Shown: positions 30,862 to 41,192 of the stretch, piece by piece | How positions within the stretch are numbered: the stretch's first letter is position 1 | Layout: each line of letters opens with the position of its first letter | Assembly (NCBI GenBank): GCA_003660235.1 | Contig: QGON01000058.1 | Location: forward strand, 46,003-110,002 | DNA from: a bacterium endosymbiont of Escarpia laminata | GTDB lineage: Bacteria; Pseudomonadota; Gammaproteobacteria; Chromatiales; Chromatiaceae | Length of the DNA: 64,000 bases | Direction: 5' to 3' | The notes under the pieces: model-generated | Seen by the model: only the letters and a program-made list of their open reading frames with translations | Told to the model about the DNA's origin: nothing | The model's database searches: none | Program-made: the position numbers and the translations under genes

Positions 30862-33800
30862 TGGTCACTCCCTGCTACGCCCTTGAGCAATTTGTCATGG
30901 CGGTTCTTGGCCAGTTTCATAATTTCGATGGCAACACGTTCACGGTTGGTCTTTAGCTCGGCAATGCCGGTCTGCATCAACGCAATCTTGATTTCACTGC
31001 GGGTTTTCTTCTGCTTGTCGCTGTTGTGCCAGAAGTCGATGCTGCCGATGCTCTCCTGCAGGGTATCGACAATTGCCTCCATCAGCACCTTCATCTTGCC
31101 TTTACTCTCCGGAGGCACCTCACCGTTGTCAAAGGCTTCATTGGCGATATGTTCATAGAAGGTGGTGGCTTCCCGGCTCATGCCCCCCTCGCCCTGCTTG
31201 CGCCCTTCGATAGCCTCGGTACGCAGCTTTTCCAACTCTTCGGCCAGTTTTTCCCACTGATCCTGATACTGATCGATCAGATGTTCGACCTTTTCCGACA
31301 GGCTCTTGTAGAACGCAGGGTCTTCATCGTTATGCACGGTACAGTGCTTGCGGATGGCGTGCTCCATCTCACTGGCCTTCGCCTCGGCATTGCCGGCGGC
31401 ATGCCTGTTCAGGTTGGCGATAAAGTCCTCTGATAGCAGCTCCACCGGCGGCACCTTGGGATTGATACCTAAACTGATCAGATGCTCATTGATCAGGTCG
31501 CGCACCTTCTGCCCGGCATCGCCCAGATTCAGACTGGTATCCTTGTAGCGTTCCTTGGTCACACGCAGGATGTAACCCAGGCGCTTGGCCGGAACCCGGT
31601 AGGCATGGGCGGCACGGTGCGGCAGGATAATATCCAGGCTCATCAGGAACTTTTTCAGATAAACATCAAAGTCGGCGCGAATCTTCTCATCCTTCAACAG
31701 CTTCACCGCCTCATGCACCACGGCAGCATCCTCTTCCACGGTGGCCAGCTTACCTTCGACAAACTCGCGCACCTTGGCAACCTTATGCTCGGCAAACAGT
31801 TGCAACAGGCGCTGGTAACGCTCTTCCAGCACCGGTACTTCGGAGGTAATGCTTTTCAGGCCATCGGCCAGCTCCTGCCGCTCATCGGCGGCGGCGTAGA
31901 GCGTCAAGGCGTCGGTCAGGTTGTCGGTGAGACCGATATAGTCCACCACATAGCCACGTTTTTTGCCCTTCTTCACCCGGTTGGTACGGGCAATGGCCTG
32001 TAACAGGGTGTGCTCGCGGATCTTCTTGTCGATATACATCACCTGCTCGATGGGCGCATCGAAGCCGGTGAGCAGCATATCGCACACCACCAGAAAGGCG
32101 ATGCCACTGTAGGGCTTGTCCGGGTCATCAAAGGCAAAGGGCTTGCAGAAATTATCCACTGCATTCCAGGCCTTGGCCTGTTTGCGTGACTCGGTAATAA
32201 AGGCCGCTTCATTGGTGCCATCACTGGAGATCACCACCGCAGCCTTCAGAAAGCGTACTTGTTTAATCAGTTCGGCATCGGGAACGGGGGCCGCTTCCAG
32301 CTCGGCTAGGGTGTCAGCCAATGCCTGGTGGATGGCCTGCTGATAACGTACCGCCGCCAGCTTGGAGTGGCACACCACCTGCGCCTTGAAGCCGTTGGGA
32401 AAGATCTGTTGCAGATAGTGTTGCACCATATCTTTGGCGATGGCGGCGATGCGCTGTTCGGCCTCCAGCAGGTCACCTGTAGCGCCGTATTTTTTCTTGA
32501 TCGCCAGCAGCTCCTCGTCACTGCGATCCTTGAACAGATTTTCAAACTCGGTTTCAAAGCCGTGCTTGTCGTTCAACGCTGCATCGGCGGTGCGCCCCTC
32601 ATAGAGAATCTGCAGGGTGGTGCCGTCTTCCACCGCATCCATCAGCCGGTAGGTGTCGATGTAATCGCCAAAACGCTTGTAGGTCTTTTTCTCGCCGTGA
32701 CGTTCGGTAATCAGCGGCGTACCGGTAAAGGCGATGCGTGCGGCATTGGGGAAGGCCTCGAAGATGTTATCGCCCAAATCCGAGCCCTGGGTGCGGTGCG
32801 CCTCGTCGATCATTAGCACAATACGTGAAGAGTTATTCACCACACCAAAGGTCTGGCTGGTGGGGATGGCCTGATAGGTGCCCAGGGCTTCCGCCACCTT
32901 CAAGGGCAGACTTTGATCGCGCAGCTGAAACTTATGCACCATCACCATATTGATATCAGAGCTGTCGGTAGCCAGCTGCTCCCACAGAGCCTTGCGGCTT
33001 TCGATGGTATGCACCCGGCCACCGATCTGGGTAGCCGTGCCAGCCAACTGATCTTCCAGATCCACCCGGTCGTTGATCAACAGGATCTTGTAATCGTTCA
33101 GGTCACGGGAAGCGCGCAGCATCCGCGCCACGAACACCATGGTCAGGCTTTTGCCGGAGCCCTGGGTGTGCCACACCACGCCGCTCTTCTCCTCAGCGGT
33201 CTGGCCGTTGCGCAGTCGCTCGATAATCTTGTGGGCGGCGCGGAACTGCTGATAGCGACAGACCACCTTGATACGCGGGCCGCCGTCCGTATCCATAAAC
33301 AGCGATGAGCTGCGCAACATGCCGAGCAGATTGGTCTTGTTCAACATACCGTTGATCAGTTGTTGTTGCTGATTCATGCCCTCGGCCACACTGTCCGGCT
33401 GCGGCCACTGGGTTTTCCAGGGATAGAAATGTTCATCACCCGAGGTGATGGTGCCGTAGTCGGCCTCGACGCCCGTGGTACGGATCAGCAGCATATTGCA
33501 GTGGAACAGGCGCGATTCGCCCTCTTTCAATCCCTGTTGTTTAGTCGCCTGACGCTGGTTCATGTAGCGCTGCAACTGCTCAAACGCCTCCGCCATTGGG
33601 TTGGCGCAGGTGGGGCCACCCTTTTTACACTCCACCACCGCCAGGGGGATACCGTTCACGAACAACACGATATCGGGAATGATGAACTGCTTTACGCAAC
33701 CCGGCGTGTCGATGCGGAACTGATTGATGGCGAGAAAGTGATTGTTCTGCGGATTGGCGAAGTCGACCAACTTGACCACCGGGTCCTGCTCGCCGCTGAC

Positions 33801-34121
33801 TTCGTTAACATCCACCTGGGCCTTGAACAGCAGTTTCTGGATCGCCTCGTTGGCCTCCAGCAGGGTGCGGTTGGGCTGGCGCAGGATCTGGTCCTGTAGA
33901 TCCTGGAGTTGTCTGCCGCTCAGCCAGGGTCGGCCATCGGCGGAGGTGTTGAGTGCGGTGACAGATCGGGCAAACACCTCCGGCAGCAGCCATTGGCGGA
34001 AGTTCAGGCGTTGGCTCTTGCCGGGGGCGGCGGGAATGTCCGGTCCCTGGTCGATGATCTCCCAGCCCAGGCCCTGCAGTTGATGCAGAAAGGGCTGTTC
34101 GACTTCCGTGTATTCGCTCAT
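30858..34121 (-). CDS. hsdR: Type I restriction enzyme, R subunit
   Basis: This translocating endonuclease subunit has about 1087 residues from the ATG at 34121. That start is preferred over one 33 bp upstream because it overlaps the previous stop as ATGA. The nuclease domain carries the PD-(D/E)xK core near residues 145-170 (PDIVLFV, AVVECKKG). Helicase motifs include Walker A TQGSGKS near 320 and DEAH near 438 (LMIDEAHRTQGSD), then motif VI-like ARTNRVKKGKKRGYVVDY. A helical C terminus probably contacts the methylase. No disruption is seen. Confidence 0.95.
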   Translation of the reverse strand: MSEYTEVEQPFLHQLQGLGWEIIDQGPDIPAAPGKSQRLNFRQWLLPEVFARSVTALNTSADGRPWLSGRQLQDLQDQILRQPNRTLLEANEAIQKLLFKAQVDVNEVSGEQDPVVKLVDFANPQNNHFLAINQFRIDTPGCVKQFIIPDIVLFVNGIPLAVVECKKGGPTCANPMAEAFEQLQRYMNQRQATKQQGLKEGESRLFHCNMLLIRTTGVEADYGTITSGDEHFYPWKTQWPQPDSVAEGMNQQQQLINGMLNKTNLLGMLRSSSLFMDTDGGPRIKVVCRYQQFRAAHKIIERLRNGQTAEEKSGVVWHTQGSGKSLTMVFVARMLRASRDLNDYKILLINDRVDLEDQLAGTATQIGGRVHTIESRKALWEQLATDSSDINMVMVHKFQLRDQSLPLKVAEALGTYQAIPTSQTFGVVNNSSRIVLMIDEAHRTQGSDLGDNIFEAFPNAARIAFTGTPLITERHGEKKTYKRFGDYIDTYRLMDAVEDGTTLQILYEGRTADAALNDKHGFETEFENLFKDRSDEELLAIKKKYGATGDLLEAEQRIAAIAKDMVQHYLQQIFPNGFKAQVVCHSKLAAVRYQQAIHQALADTLAELEAAPVPDAELIKQVRFLKAAVVISSDGTNEAAFITESRKQAKAWNAVDNFCKPFAFDDPDKPYSGIAFLVVCDMLLTGFDAPIEQVMYIDKKIREHTLLQAIARTNRVKKGKKRGYVVDYIGLTDNLTDALTLYAAADERQELADGLKSITSEVPVLEERYQRLLQLFAEHKVAKVREFVEGKLATVEEDAAVVHEAVKLLKDEKIRADFDVYLKKFLMSLDIILPHRAAHAYRVPAKRLGYILRVTKERYKDTSLNLGDAGQKVRDLINEHLISLGINPKVPPVELLSEDFIANLNRHAAGNAEAKASEMEHAIRKHCTVHNDEDPAFYKSLSEKVEHLIDQYQDQWEKLAEELEKLRTEAIEGRKQGEGGMSREATTFYEHIANEAFDNGEVPPESKGKMKVLMEAIVDTLQESIGSIDFWHNSDKQKKTRSEIKIALMQTGIAELKTNRERVAIEIMKLAKNRHDKLLKGVAGSDQ

Positions 34122-35662
34122 GGCGAACCCTTCACAGCATTGGCCTGCAACCACTGCCGACCTTGTGCAGTCAGACGATAACGCTGTTTGCTGCTGCGCG
34201 GCTTGTCGGGCAAGGTCATTTCGACGAGACCCGTTTCCAAGGCTGGTGTCAGATAGGCGTTGCGGAAATGATCTTCATGTTTCAAACCAAGAGCATCCTG
34301 AATCTGCCGCCGAGCCATCTCCCCCACCAAAACGCCAATCAATCGCTCAACTTCCCCGGTGACTTCCCCGGTGACTTCCCCGGTGACTTGCTGGGTGGGC
34401 TGCTCTGTCAAGGTATGCACCGGCAAGCGGATCACATACGCACAGCGGTCATCATCGGTTTCGAACAGCGGCGCAGGCGAGCCGTTGGCGGCCATCACCT
34501 TGAGGATTTTCGGAATCCCGGTGGAGCGGCCTTCGGTCAGATCCAGCTCTTTCAGAAACTCACCAATACGCCGGTTGCGGTAACGGCGGCTTATCGCACG
34601 GCCTGCGGCAAAATCCGCGAGCCTGATCGAGCGATCCGGTCCGGGAAAACTCAACACAACCAATTCGTCGCGGCTGATGCGCACCTCAACCGGCTCGCGC
34701 TCTTCATACGACCGGTGATAGACCGCGTTGACCAGCGCCTCTTCAATGGCCGCGTAAGGAAAGTTCCACACCCGTGTCGCTTCGGCCCGGTCGGGGTGCT
34801 TGATCACGGTTTCGTGCAGGTAGTTGCGCTGAATGTAGCCGAGGGCTTCGCGGGTCATGCGCGCCAACGGCCCCTTGAAGATTTTTTCGTCAAAGCGGTC
34901 CCCGCCAGCACCCTCGGGAAACCAGACCACATCGATTTGGGTGTAGGGAAAGAAGCGATCCGGCGCCTCGTTGAAAAACAGCAGGCCGACGTTCTTCGGC
35001 CATGGCGATTCGACGGGACCACCAATCACATTCATCTGTCGCCCCAGCGCCTCCACCGACAAGCCCACCGCGTCGTCCGCCAACGCGCTGCCCACTTCAC
35101 GCAGATACTCCAGCATCAGCGATTTTGACAAATCCTCCGGGCTCGTCTGTTGGGCGAAGCGATCATCAAAGGGAACACGTGCGGTGAGACTCAACAACTC
35201 CTGCTCATCTTCGCCTTTGGCCTCCACCGTGCTGCTGTAGCGGCGGATGTAGTAGTGCCAGATTTTGTGTTTTGCGTTGACAGAGGCCGGTGCCTTGTAG
35301 GGGCGGTGCATGCCTCCCGGCGCCTGCAACACGATGAGCTTGCGGCCTTCGACCTGCTCGATACTCAAGGCAGGAAAATAAGGCGGCTGAATCAGCTGAC
35401 AGGCCGCCAGCAAGGCCTGCTGGATAGCATCGAGTTGATTCTCCACGAGACCCACCGGGGGGAACAGCGGTTGGCCGTTGGCATCACAATCCTGGCCGAT
35501 TACCACATAACCGCCGCCGAGGTTTTCAAAGTCATTGGCGAAGGCGCAGAGGGTGCGAACGATAGGGTCCGGATTCCAGCCCGCCTTGTATTCAATGCGC
35601 TCGCCTTCTACCGTGCGCTGATGCAATAGATCGTGCAGGTTGATGGGCAGCTTGTCAGGCAT
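34118..35662 (-). CDS. AlbA/RecG-like ATP-binding helix-turn-helix protein embedded in the type I R-M operon
   Basis: The 514-residue protein starts with an AlbA_2 (Schlafen-type) domain (ESERIEYKAGWNPDPIVRTL-like segment, then FENLGGGYVVIGQD). A GHKL-like ATPase portion follows (AIEEALVNAVYHRSYEEREP, then RRYRNRRIGEFLKELDLTEG), and C-terminal winged-helix domains end it. Its ends overlap hsdS (8 bp) and hsdR (4 bp). A 12-bp unit is repeated three times (34351-34386) and encodes TGEV repeats. Proteins of this type next to hsd genes are thought to be regulatory; that role is inferred. Confidence 0.85.
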   Translation of the reverse strand: MPDKLPINLHDLLHQRTVEGERIEYKAGWNPDPIVRTLCAFANDFENLGGGYVVIGQDCDANGQPLFPPVGLVENQLDAIQQALLAACQLIQPPYFPALSIEQVEGRKLIVLQAPGGMHRPYKAPASVNAKHKIWHYYIRRYSSTVEAKGEDEQELLSLTARVPFDDRFAQQTSPEDLSKSLMLEYLREVGSALADDAVGLSVEALGRQMNVIGGPVESPWPKNVGLLFFNEAPDRFFPYTQIDVVWFPEGAGGDRFDEKIFKGPLARMTREALGYIQRNYLHETVIKHPDRAEATRVWNFPYAAIEEALVNAVYHRSYEEREPVEVRISRDELVVLSFPGPDRSIRLADFAAGRAISRRYRNRRIGEFLKELDLTEGRSTGIPKILKVMAANGSPAPLFETDDDRCAYVIRLPVHTLTEQPTQQVTGEVTGEVTGEVERLIGVLVGEMARRQIQDALGLKHEDHFRNAYLTPALETGLVEMTLPDKPRSSKQRYRLTAQGRQWLQANAVKGSP

Positions 35663-36965
35663 GGCTGACCTCAGGTTGGTCGATGTTGACCTGGACTTTG
35701 CCGGTTAGGAGGTCGTGCATTAGGCCGGATTTTTGTAACGATAATTTGTTTAGATATGTAGTTTCCGCATTAACCTTTGCAGTTAGTTCTTCCAATCGAC
35801 TGAAAATAGTTATCTGCTCTTCTGGCTTTGGTTTTGGAACAAATACTTTCTTCATATTCCCAAGGTTAATTCTTGGTCGAGTTACACCTTGCTCGTACTT
35901 TCGGACTTGTGATTTTGCTTGCCATGTATTTAAAAAATACATAAGAAATCCGTTATGGACCACACCATCCAAACAGCGCAAACGAAAACAATCCGCTTTG
36001 TTAATCGATGGAGGAAGCTCATCAGGATACAAGCAAGCTCGCCCTACGGGATAACGTTCCTCCCCTAAGCCAGCTATAAGAATATCGCTGCCTACAACTT
36101 TATTCCTGAATAGAGAGTTAGCATGTTTGTCGCTCACAAACGCTCGATCCTTGTCATTATAAATAGTAGCTTGAATGTTCTGTAGACGTACGACTCGGAC
36201 ACCTGGATCTGAGACATAATGTTCAGTCTTCAGATTTGAGCCAAAAGGCCCATCCACAATACCTTCCTTTACCGCGTCTATGGTTGCATATTGCCACTTC
36301 TTAGGAATCCACCCAATCGGGGTTTGCTGATACAGCTCCGGGGCTTGTTCGCGGGGTGGGCGCAGTTTGCCGTCGGGGCCGATGCCGCGGGTAAAGAGGT
36401 CGTGCATCAGCCCCGCTTTGATCTGCTGCTGTTTTTCAATCAGCGCCTCGGTTTTTTCGATGGTCTGGTCGATGGTTTGGAGGATGTGGGAGATTTTAGC
36501 CTGTTGAGCATAGCTAGTCGGAACCTTGATCCTGAGTTTCCCCAAGGATGCTTTGTTTAATGTGGAGCCCTTAACAGCCGTATCTGTTATTGCCGCTTTT
36601 GCCACAGGGGGCAAAACGTAATACAGCAATTCTGGGTTCACTTTCCTATCTTGCGTAACAATGGCGGCAATTGCTTCGTTAGTAAACAAATCGACGCCAG
36701 CCAATGCGGTGCGCCCAATGCTTAGCTTGAAACTCATGATAAGTGTCCCTGCACTTACCAGTTTCACATTGGAATTCAAAATACCTTTTCTAGTGATCGT
36801 TTCCTTTGTCTCTGTAATAACACGGGTGTTCAAGTCAGCAATGGAAACCCAGGGAAAACCGGGGTCAAAGGTTCCAGCCCAGTATGCAGATACTTCCCGA
36901 GAAGGCGTTCCACCGATTTGGATGTTCGCAACATTAGAAAGAGCATAGTTTTCCCACTCACTCAT
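35655..36965 (-). CDS. hsdS: Type I restriction enzyme, specificity subunit
   Basis: It recognises the DNA target for methylation and cleavage. The start [20 protein letters not shown] at 36965 overlaps the hsdM stop by 8 bp and is preferred over an upstream ATG inside hsdM. Two target-recognition domains (about 1-170 and 225-405) are each followed by a conserved helical spacer: [20 protein letters not shown] near 170-190, and [20 protein letters not shown] near 390-410. Length is about 436 residues. AT-rich segments within it are typical of exchanged recognition domains. Confidence 0.93.
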   Translation of the reverse strand: MSEWENYALSNVANIQIGGTPSREVSAYWAGTFDPGFPWVSIADLNTRVITETKETITRKGILNSNVKLVSAGTLIMSFKLSIGRTALAGVDLFTNEAIAAIVTQDRKVNPELLYYVLPPVAKAAITDTAVKGSTLNKASLGKLRIKVPTSYAQQAKISHILQTIDQTIEKTEALIEKQQQIKAGLMHDLFTRGIGPDGKLRPPREQAPELYQQTPIGWIPKKWQYATIDAVKEGIVDGPFGSNLKTEHYVSDPGVRVVRLQNIQATIYNDKDRAFVSDKHANSLFRNKVVGSDILIAGLGEERYPVGRACLYPDELPPSINKADCFRLRCLDGVVHNGFLMYFLNTWQAKSQVRKYEQGVTRPRINLGNMKKVFVPKPKPEEQITIFSRLEELTAKVNAETTYLNKLSLQKSGLMHDLLTGKVQVNIDQPEVSHA

Positions 36966-39735
36966 ACCCCAACTCCACCAAAAACGCCTGTAGCTGCTGC
37001 GAAGCCACATCCCGCTCCGCCTCAATAGTCCTGGCCGTTACCGCATACTTGCTCCACAGGTTTTCAATCGCCTTGATACAGTCGCGTTGATCGGCGCGCA
37101 GATAGGCCCGATAGGTATTCATCAGCAGTTGCCGAAGACGCTCGATAATTACGCTACGGGCTTCATCCACCGAGATCTTCTCTCGGGCGCTCTGCACCAA
37201 TTCATCACGCTTGCCTTCGATACCCTTGATGGTGGACCTGAGGGCCTTGACCTCATCCTCCAGTACCTTGTGGCGTTCCAGGCTGGCGGCAATGCTGGCG
37301 GCGCGTTCATAGTCCTGCTGGCCCTGCTGCATGGCATCAACAAGGGGGTCGGCATAATCACTGTTGTGGCCCTGTTGGTTGGCGAGGTCGAGAATGCGCT
37401 GGCCGTTGCTGAATTGCGGCTCTTTTGCCGTGAGGCCTTCGCTACAGTAGAAGCCTTTTTTACTCCCGGCAGACAGCCGGTCGGCGGCCTTGAGTTCAGT
37501 AAAGAGGTCGGTCGCCAGGTTTTTGATCTGTTTGAGCTGTGCCTTCCACTCAGCAGTGGAGCTCTTCAGCCCGGCCTTTTTACTCTTCACCTCATCACCC
37601 GGCATCACGCCGGTATCTTCGCTGTCTTCAAACTCCTCCTCGCTGGCGGCGGCAAACAGGGCTTGCAGTTCGGCCAGTCGCGTCTGCGCCTGTTCCAGCT
37701 CTTCCAGCACTTCGGGGAACTGGCTTTGCAGAATATCCTCGTCCGGGATCAGTTCCGGCCCCCAGCCGCTGGCGGCGATGGATTTGAAGTCGGCCTTGAG
37801 CCAGTCCACATAGTTGGCAAAGGCCCCACGTACCTGAAAGGGAGTAAGCAAGTTTTGTTCGGTCAAAGACTCTTCGATGCTGGTCAGCAGACGGCTGCGC
37901 ATGACATAGACATTGCGCGGTCGTCCCTCTTGATTCTCGGCAACCGGCGCCAGCGCCTCGACAATGGGCAGATTCTCTTGCCACCACACTTCCAGTGTTT
38001 GCATGAACTGTTCATGGCGGCTGGTCACGCCTTGGTGGCCGGCGACAAAATCGGCAATATCGCGCTTGGTCCCTCCCGGCGTCTTGCCTTCCGGGACACT
38101 TGTGCATCCCTGTACATCGTCCGTTCGCAGCAGGGCGAACTCCAGATAGGTTTCGTCCCTGTCGATAAAGGCATCGTCCTTGAGTTGCGCATAGTTGTCC
38201 CAGTAGTGCGACAGGCTCTCGACTTCCACTTTCGGCACACCGCCGTGCAGGTGGGCGCGCACATCCTGGGGTTCCGCTGGTGGGGCGTTGTCCACATAGC
38301 GGCGGATGTTGCAGTTGTACTCTTCCGCCTCGATCTCGGCACGCGACACAGGGCGCGCATAACCGGGAAGTGCTTCATTGTTACGGTAGGCGTAGATGAT
38401 CTTGTCGATATCTTCCGGGCGCAAATGGTTTTGCGCCTTGCCTTCCCGGTATTCGCGGTCGGCATTGATAAAGAGCACATGGTTGCGGTCAGCAGCGCCC
38501 GCCTTGTTCATCACCAGAATACAAGCGGGGATGCCGGTGCCGTAAAACAGGTTGCTGGGCAGGCCGATAATCGCCTCCAGATAGCCGTGCTCAATGAAGT
38601 ATTTGCGTGCCTCGCGCTCTTCACCGCCGCGAAACAACACGCCATGTGGCATCACCGTGGCCAGTCGGCCATCATGTTTGAGCACCGAGAGCATGTGCTG
38701 AACGAACATCAGGTCCGCCTTCTTGCCCTTCTCCGGCATCATCACCGGAAAGCGACCGGAGAATTTTAGGTTATTCTTGATGTAGTTCTGGCTGAAGGGC
38801 GGATTGGCGACTACGCGATCGAAACGCTTGAGTTCGTTATCTTCGGCCAAGTGCTGAGGCTCGCGGATGGTGTCCTCCTGACGGATATCGGCGTGAGAGA
38901 TGCCGTGCAGCAGCATGTTCATTTTGCAGATGGACCAGGTGGTGCCCATCTTCTCCTGACCGTAGAGAGCCAGCTCATTGGCATCACCGCCCTTTTCGCG
39001 CAGGTAGTCACGCATCTGGATCAGCATACCACCGGAGCCGACCGTGGGGTCATAGACGCTCATCCCCTCTTCAGGATTACCGATCTCTACACAGATCCGT
39101 ACCACTTCGGCGGGTGTGTAGAATTCGCCGGCCTTTTTACCGGCGGAGTCGGCAAAGTATTTGATCAGCCATTCGTAGGCGGCGCCGAGCAGGTCGGGGA
39201 ATTCAAAGTCGCTGTCCTTGAGCGGGATCTTCTCGAAGTTCAGTACGAAGTCGGCCAGGGTGTCGTCATCCAGCGTGCGTTGGCCGATCTTGCGGTTGAA
39301 GTTGATGCCTTTGAGTACATCCTGCAGGGCATCCGGGTTGGCATCTTCGATGGCCTCCAGCGCCTTGTTAAGCGTGGTGCCGACGTTCTCCTTGACGTGT
39401 TTTAGGGCTGGGCGTTGGATGGTTTTTGTTTGCCCATCTTCCACCACCTCCTCTTCCCAACCCTGATTCCAGCGGGCGCGGGGCGGTACGAAAAAATATT
39501 TGCCGGAGTAGTGATCAGAGTCTTTGAGTTCCTCTACAATATCCTCCGCGGACATACCCTGATCGGCGAACTGATTGCGCAGCTCGGCCTGGCGCTGATC
39601 GAACAGGTCGCTGGCCCGCTTCAGAAATAACATGCCGAAGATGTATTCCTTGTACTCACTGGCATCCATGCTGCCACGCAGGTCGTCGCAGGCGGTCAGC
39701 AGCAGGTTTTCTAAACGGGAGAGGGTTAATTTCAT
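36958..39735 (-). CDS. hsdM: Type I restriction enzyme, methylase subunit with long C-terminal extension
   Basis: This N6-adenine methyltransferase has an N-terminal HsdM helical domain (1-~150), SAM motif [11 protein letters not shown] near residue 230, and catalytic NPPFSQNY near residue 314. The protein is 925 residues, against ~500 for classical HsdM. The C-terminal extension (about 500-925) includes acidic stretches and a coiled coil ([40 protein letters not shown]), seen in a subset of the family. Its ATG overlaps the upstream ribbon-helix-helix stop. Confidence 0.94.
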   Translation of the reverse strand: MKLTLSRLENLLLTACDDLRGSMDASEYKEYIFGMLFLKRASDLFDQRQAELRNQFADQGMSAEDIVEELKDSDHYSGKYFFVPPRARWNQGWEEEVVEDGQTKTIQRPALKHVKENVGTTLNKALEAIEDANPDALQDVLKGINFNRKIGQRTLDDDTLADFVLNFEKIPLKDSDFEFPDLLGAAYEWLIKYFADSAGKKAGEFYTPAEVVRICVEIGNPEEGMSVYDPTVGSGGMLIQMRDYLREKGGDANELALYGQEKMGTTWSICKMNMLLHGISHADIRQEDTIREPQHLAEDNELKRFDRVVANPPFSQNYIKNNLKFSGRFPVMMPEKGKKADLMFVQHMLSVLKHDGRLATVMPHGVLFRGGEEREARKYFIEHGYLEAIIGLPSNLFYGTGIPACILVMNKAGAADRNHVLFINADREYREGKAQNHLRPEDIDKIIYAYRNNEALPGYARPVSRAEIEAEEYNCNIRRYVDNAPPAEPQDVRAHLHGGVPKVEVESLSHYWDNYAQLKDDAFIDRDETYLEFALLRTDDVQGCTSVPEGKTPGGTKRDIADFVAGHQGVTSRHEQFMQTLEVWWQENLPIVEALAPVAENQEGRPRNVYVMRSRLLTSIEESLTEQNLLTPFQVRGAFANYVDWLKADFKSIAASGWGPELIPDEDILQSQFPEVLEELEQAQTRLAELQALFAAASEEEFEDSEDTGVMPGDEVKSKKAGLKSSTAEWKAQLKQIKNLATDLFTELKAADRLSAGSKKGFYCSEGLTAKEPQFSNGQRILDLANQQGHNSDYADPLVDAMQQGQQDYERAASIAASLERHKVLEDEVKALRSTIKGIEGKRDELVQSAREKISVDEARSVIIERLRQLLMNTYRAYLRADQRDCIKAIENLWSKYAVTARTIEAERDVASQQLQAFLVELGYE

Positions 39736-39922
39736 TGATCATCTTCCTTGAAAAGGGTTTGTTGCTCGGAGATCGCAATACCGTTGTGCCGGCGATAGTC
39801 TCGTATCAACACCTCCACATATTGGCGATGGAACGGTGTTCCCAATGGGCGGCGGTGCGTAGCGCCTCCTTCAGCCCTGGATCAATCCTGAAGGTCAAAG
39901 TAGCGGTTTTGGTGGTAGCCAT
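39732..39922 (-). pseudogene. Small ribbon-helix-helix (CopG-like) regulator, one-base frameshift
   Basis: From an ATG at 39922 the reverse strand reads MATTKTATLTFRIDPGLKEA and then RTAAHWEHRSIANM, typical of an RHH DNA-binding strand and helices. The frame then breaks, and the adjoining frame continues VEVLIRDY..HNGIAISEQQ to a TGA at 39732-39734 that overlaps the hsdM ATG as ATGA. Restoring one base near 39826 gives about 63 residues. It could be a true mutation or a sequencing error. Its place at the head of the operon suggests it regulates the restriction genes. Confidence 0.75.
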
Positions 39923-39946
39923 AGCTCCCCTTTTCAAGCGACTGCA

Positions 39947-39965
39947 AATGTACTGTAATGTACTG
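39947..39965 (-). promoter_or_regulatory. Direct repeat, candidate operator for the ribbon-helix-helix protein
   Basis: AATGTACTG occurs twice with a spacing of one helical turn (39947-39955 and 39957-39965), 25 bp upstream of the RHH start codon. Ten-base-pair tandem repeats are the usual target layout of RHH regulators. Assignment rests on layout only. Confidence 0.5.
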
Positions 39966-40179
39966 CAACATCCCATATAATCCAATGGACTTGTGCATAC
40001 GACTACCGACCAAGCGGGTTTTTGGATTTCTTAATTAACCTATTGTTTGTAATCCTTTTTTCTCATCCTCCTAAAACTTACCTGATTACTGCTTTTCGGA
40101 TGAGCCCGTCCAACCTACTCATTGGTAAATAAGGATTTTTTACTTTTCTGGCCCGTAGTGATCCACTCAGGTCAGAAAA

Positions 40180-40470
40180 GTGAAGACATCCGCCCATCTC
40201 TGGAAAAACCGTCACGGCATTTGGTACTTCCGCGCCGTGATCCCCACGCAATACCGGCACCACTTCCCCCTCAACAGGCGGGAGATACGGCGCTCATTGG
40301 CTACTGACAGCAGACGGCGTGCGGTCGTGCTTGCACGTCGGTATCGGGTGGCATTTGATGAACTATTTGAGCAGCTCGCAGAACAAAGCATGGCTAAATT
40401 GAAGCAACCTCACAATATAGAGACGGCAGAAAAGCTCAATGTCTCAGTGCACTGTAAACACTGCCAATAA
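40180..40470 (+). pseudogene. N-terminal fragment of a phage-type integrase (DUF6538-like)
   Basis: The 96-residue product starts MKTSAHLWKNRHGIWYFRAV and continues RREIRRSLATDSRRRAVVLA, like the first domain of site-specific integrases with DUF6538. It ends after a linker, with no catalytic domain. The 722 bp that follow do not continue it. It probably marks the right-hand remains of the island. Confidence 0.65.
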
Positions 40471-41192
40471 GTAGCTGTCGGATTTCTTTACAGCAACGCC
40501 AGTTGGCCTTTTTCAACTGTCCATCCTTTCCAATTAATTGAAACTAAAAGAAAATTAGCCAATAGACTATCAATGTAAGTTATTGAATAGCGCTATACGA
40601 TCAAGTAGGACTCTATAATCTGTCGGAAGACTTTACAGTTTTATATTGATCTACCAACATTATGATTTGTATCCCACTGATTTCAATACTGAAAGTTATA
40701 ATGGCTTAATATATGCAAGGTTTTTCTAGGAAATATCGCCGGTCATTGGAGAGCAACAGCGATATGGGTGGTAATAGTCAATTTGCAGGAGAATTAAAGG
40801 CGTAATACTGGTCGGTTCATACTTGAGAATAGAGCATGATACGAAACATTCTCTTTTGGTTTCAGACCTTCACTTCATCCGTTAGCAATCCACTACTATG
40901 CCGTCTGCTGTCTTCTGATCAATCACCCCATGTATTACTACATGAGGCGCTACCACCTGTCAGTGGGCGCAAAGTTAAGGGTAAGAGCATGATCTTTCCC
41001 AGCACAACTACCGCATTTACCATCCTCCATGTTTTCCAGGAGGATTTCGTGATGTTGTGCTCACTCACCCAGAGGTTCGGGCTTATATGCGACTTCTGCT
41101 CGTCAGCTCACAGGTTTGCACTTAGGCTTTTTTCGGTGGGTCATGCAGAACGTTAGATGAATGTAAAAAGTTTCAAATAATCGAGGTGACTT
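40471..41192. other. AT-rich non-coding stretch, probable island debris
   Basis: No gene can be supported here. A possible 106-residue frame at 40836-41156 has no recognisable domain and an unnatural composition. A perfect 7-bp inverted repeat ATCCTCC / GGAGGAT with a 10-nt loop is at 41022-41045, and T-rich tracts are near 41131. The stretch may be decayed mobile DNA between the island and the next gene. Confidence 0.5.

Noticed and set aside
37087..38769. 560-codon open frame on the plus strand across hsdM
   Set aside because: It is a shadow of hsdM, with a composition typical of antisense translation and no motif.
40836..41156. 106-codon plus-strand frame between the island and the exported proteins
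   Set aside because: No domain, no ribosome-binding site, and Ser/Phe/Cys-rich composition unlike a real protein.
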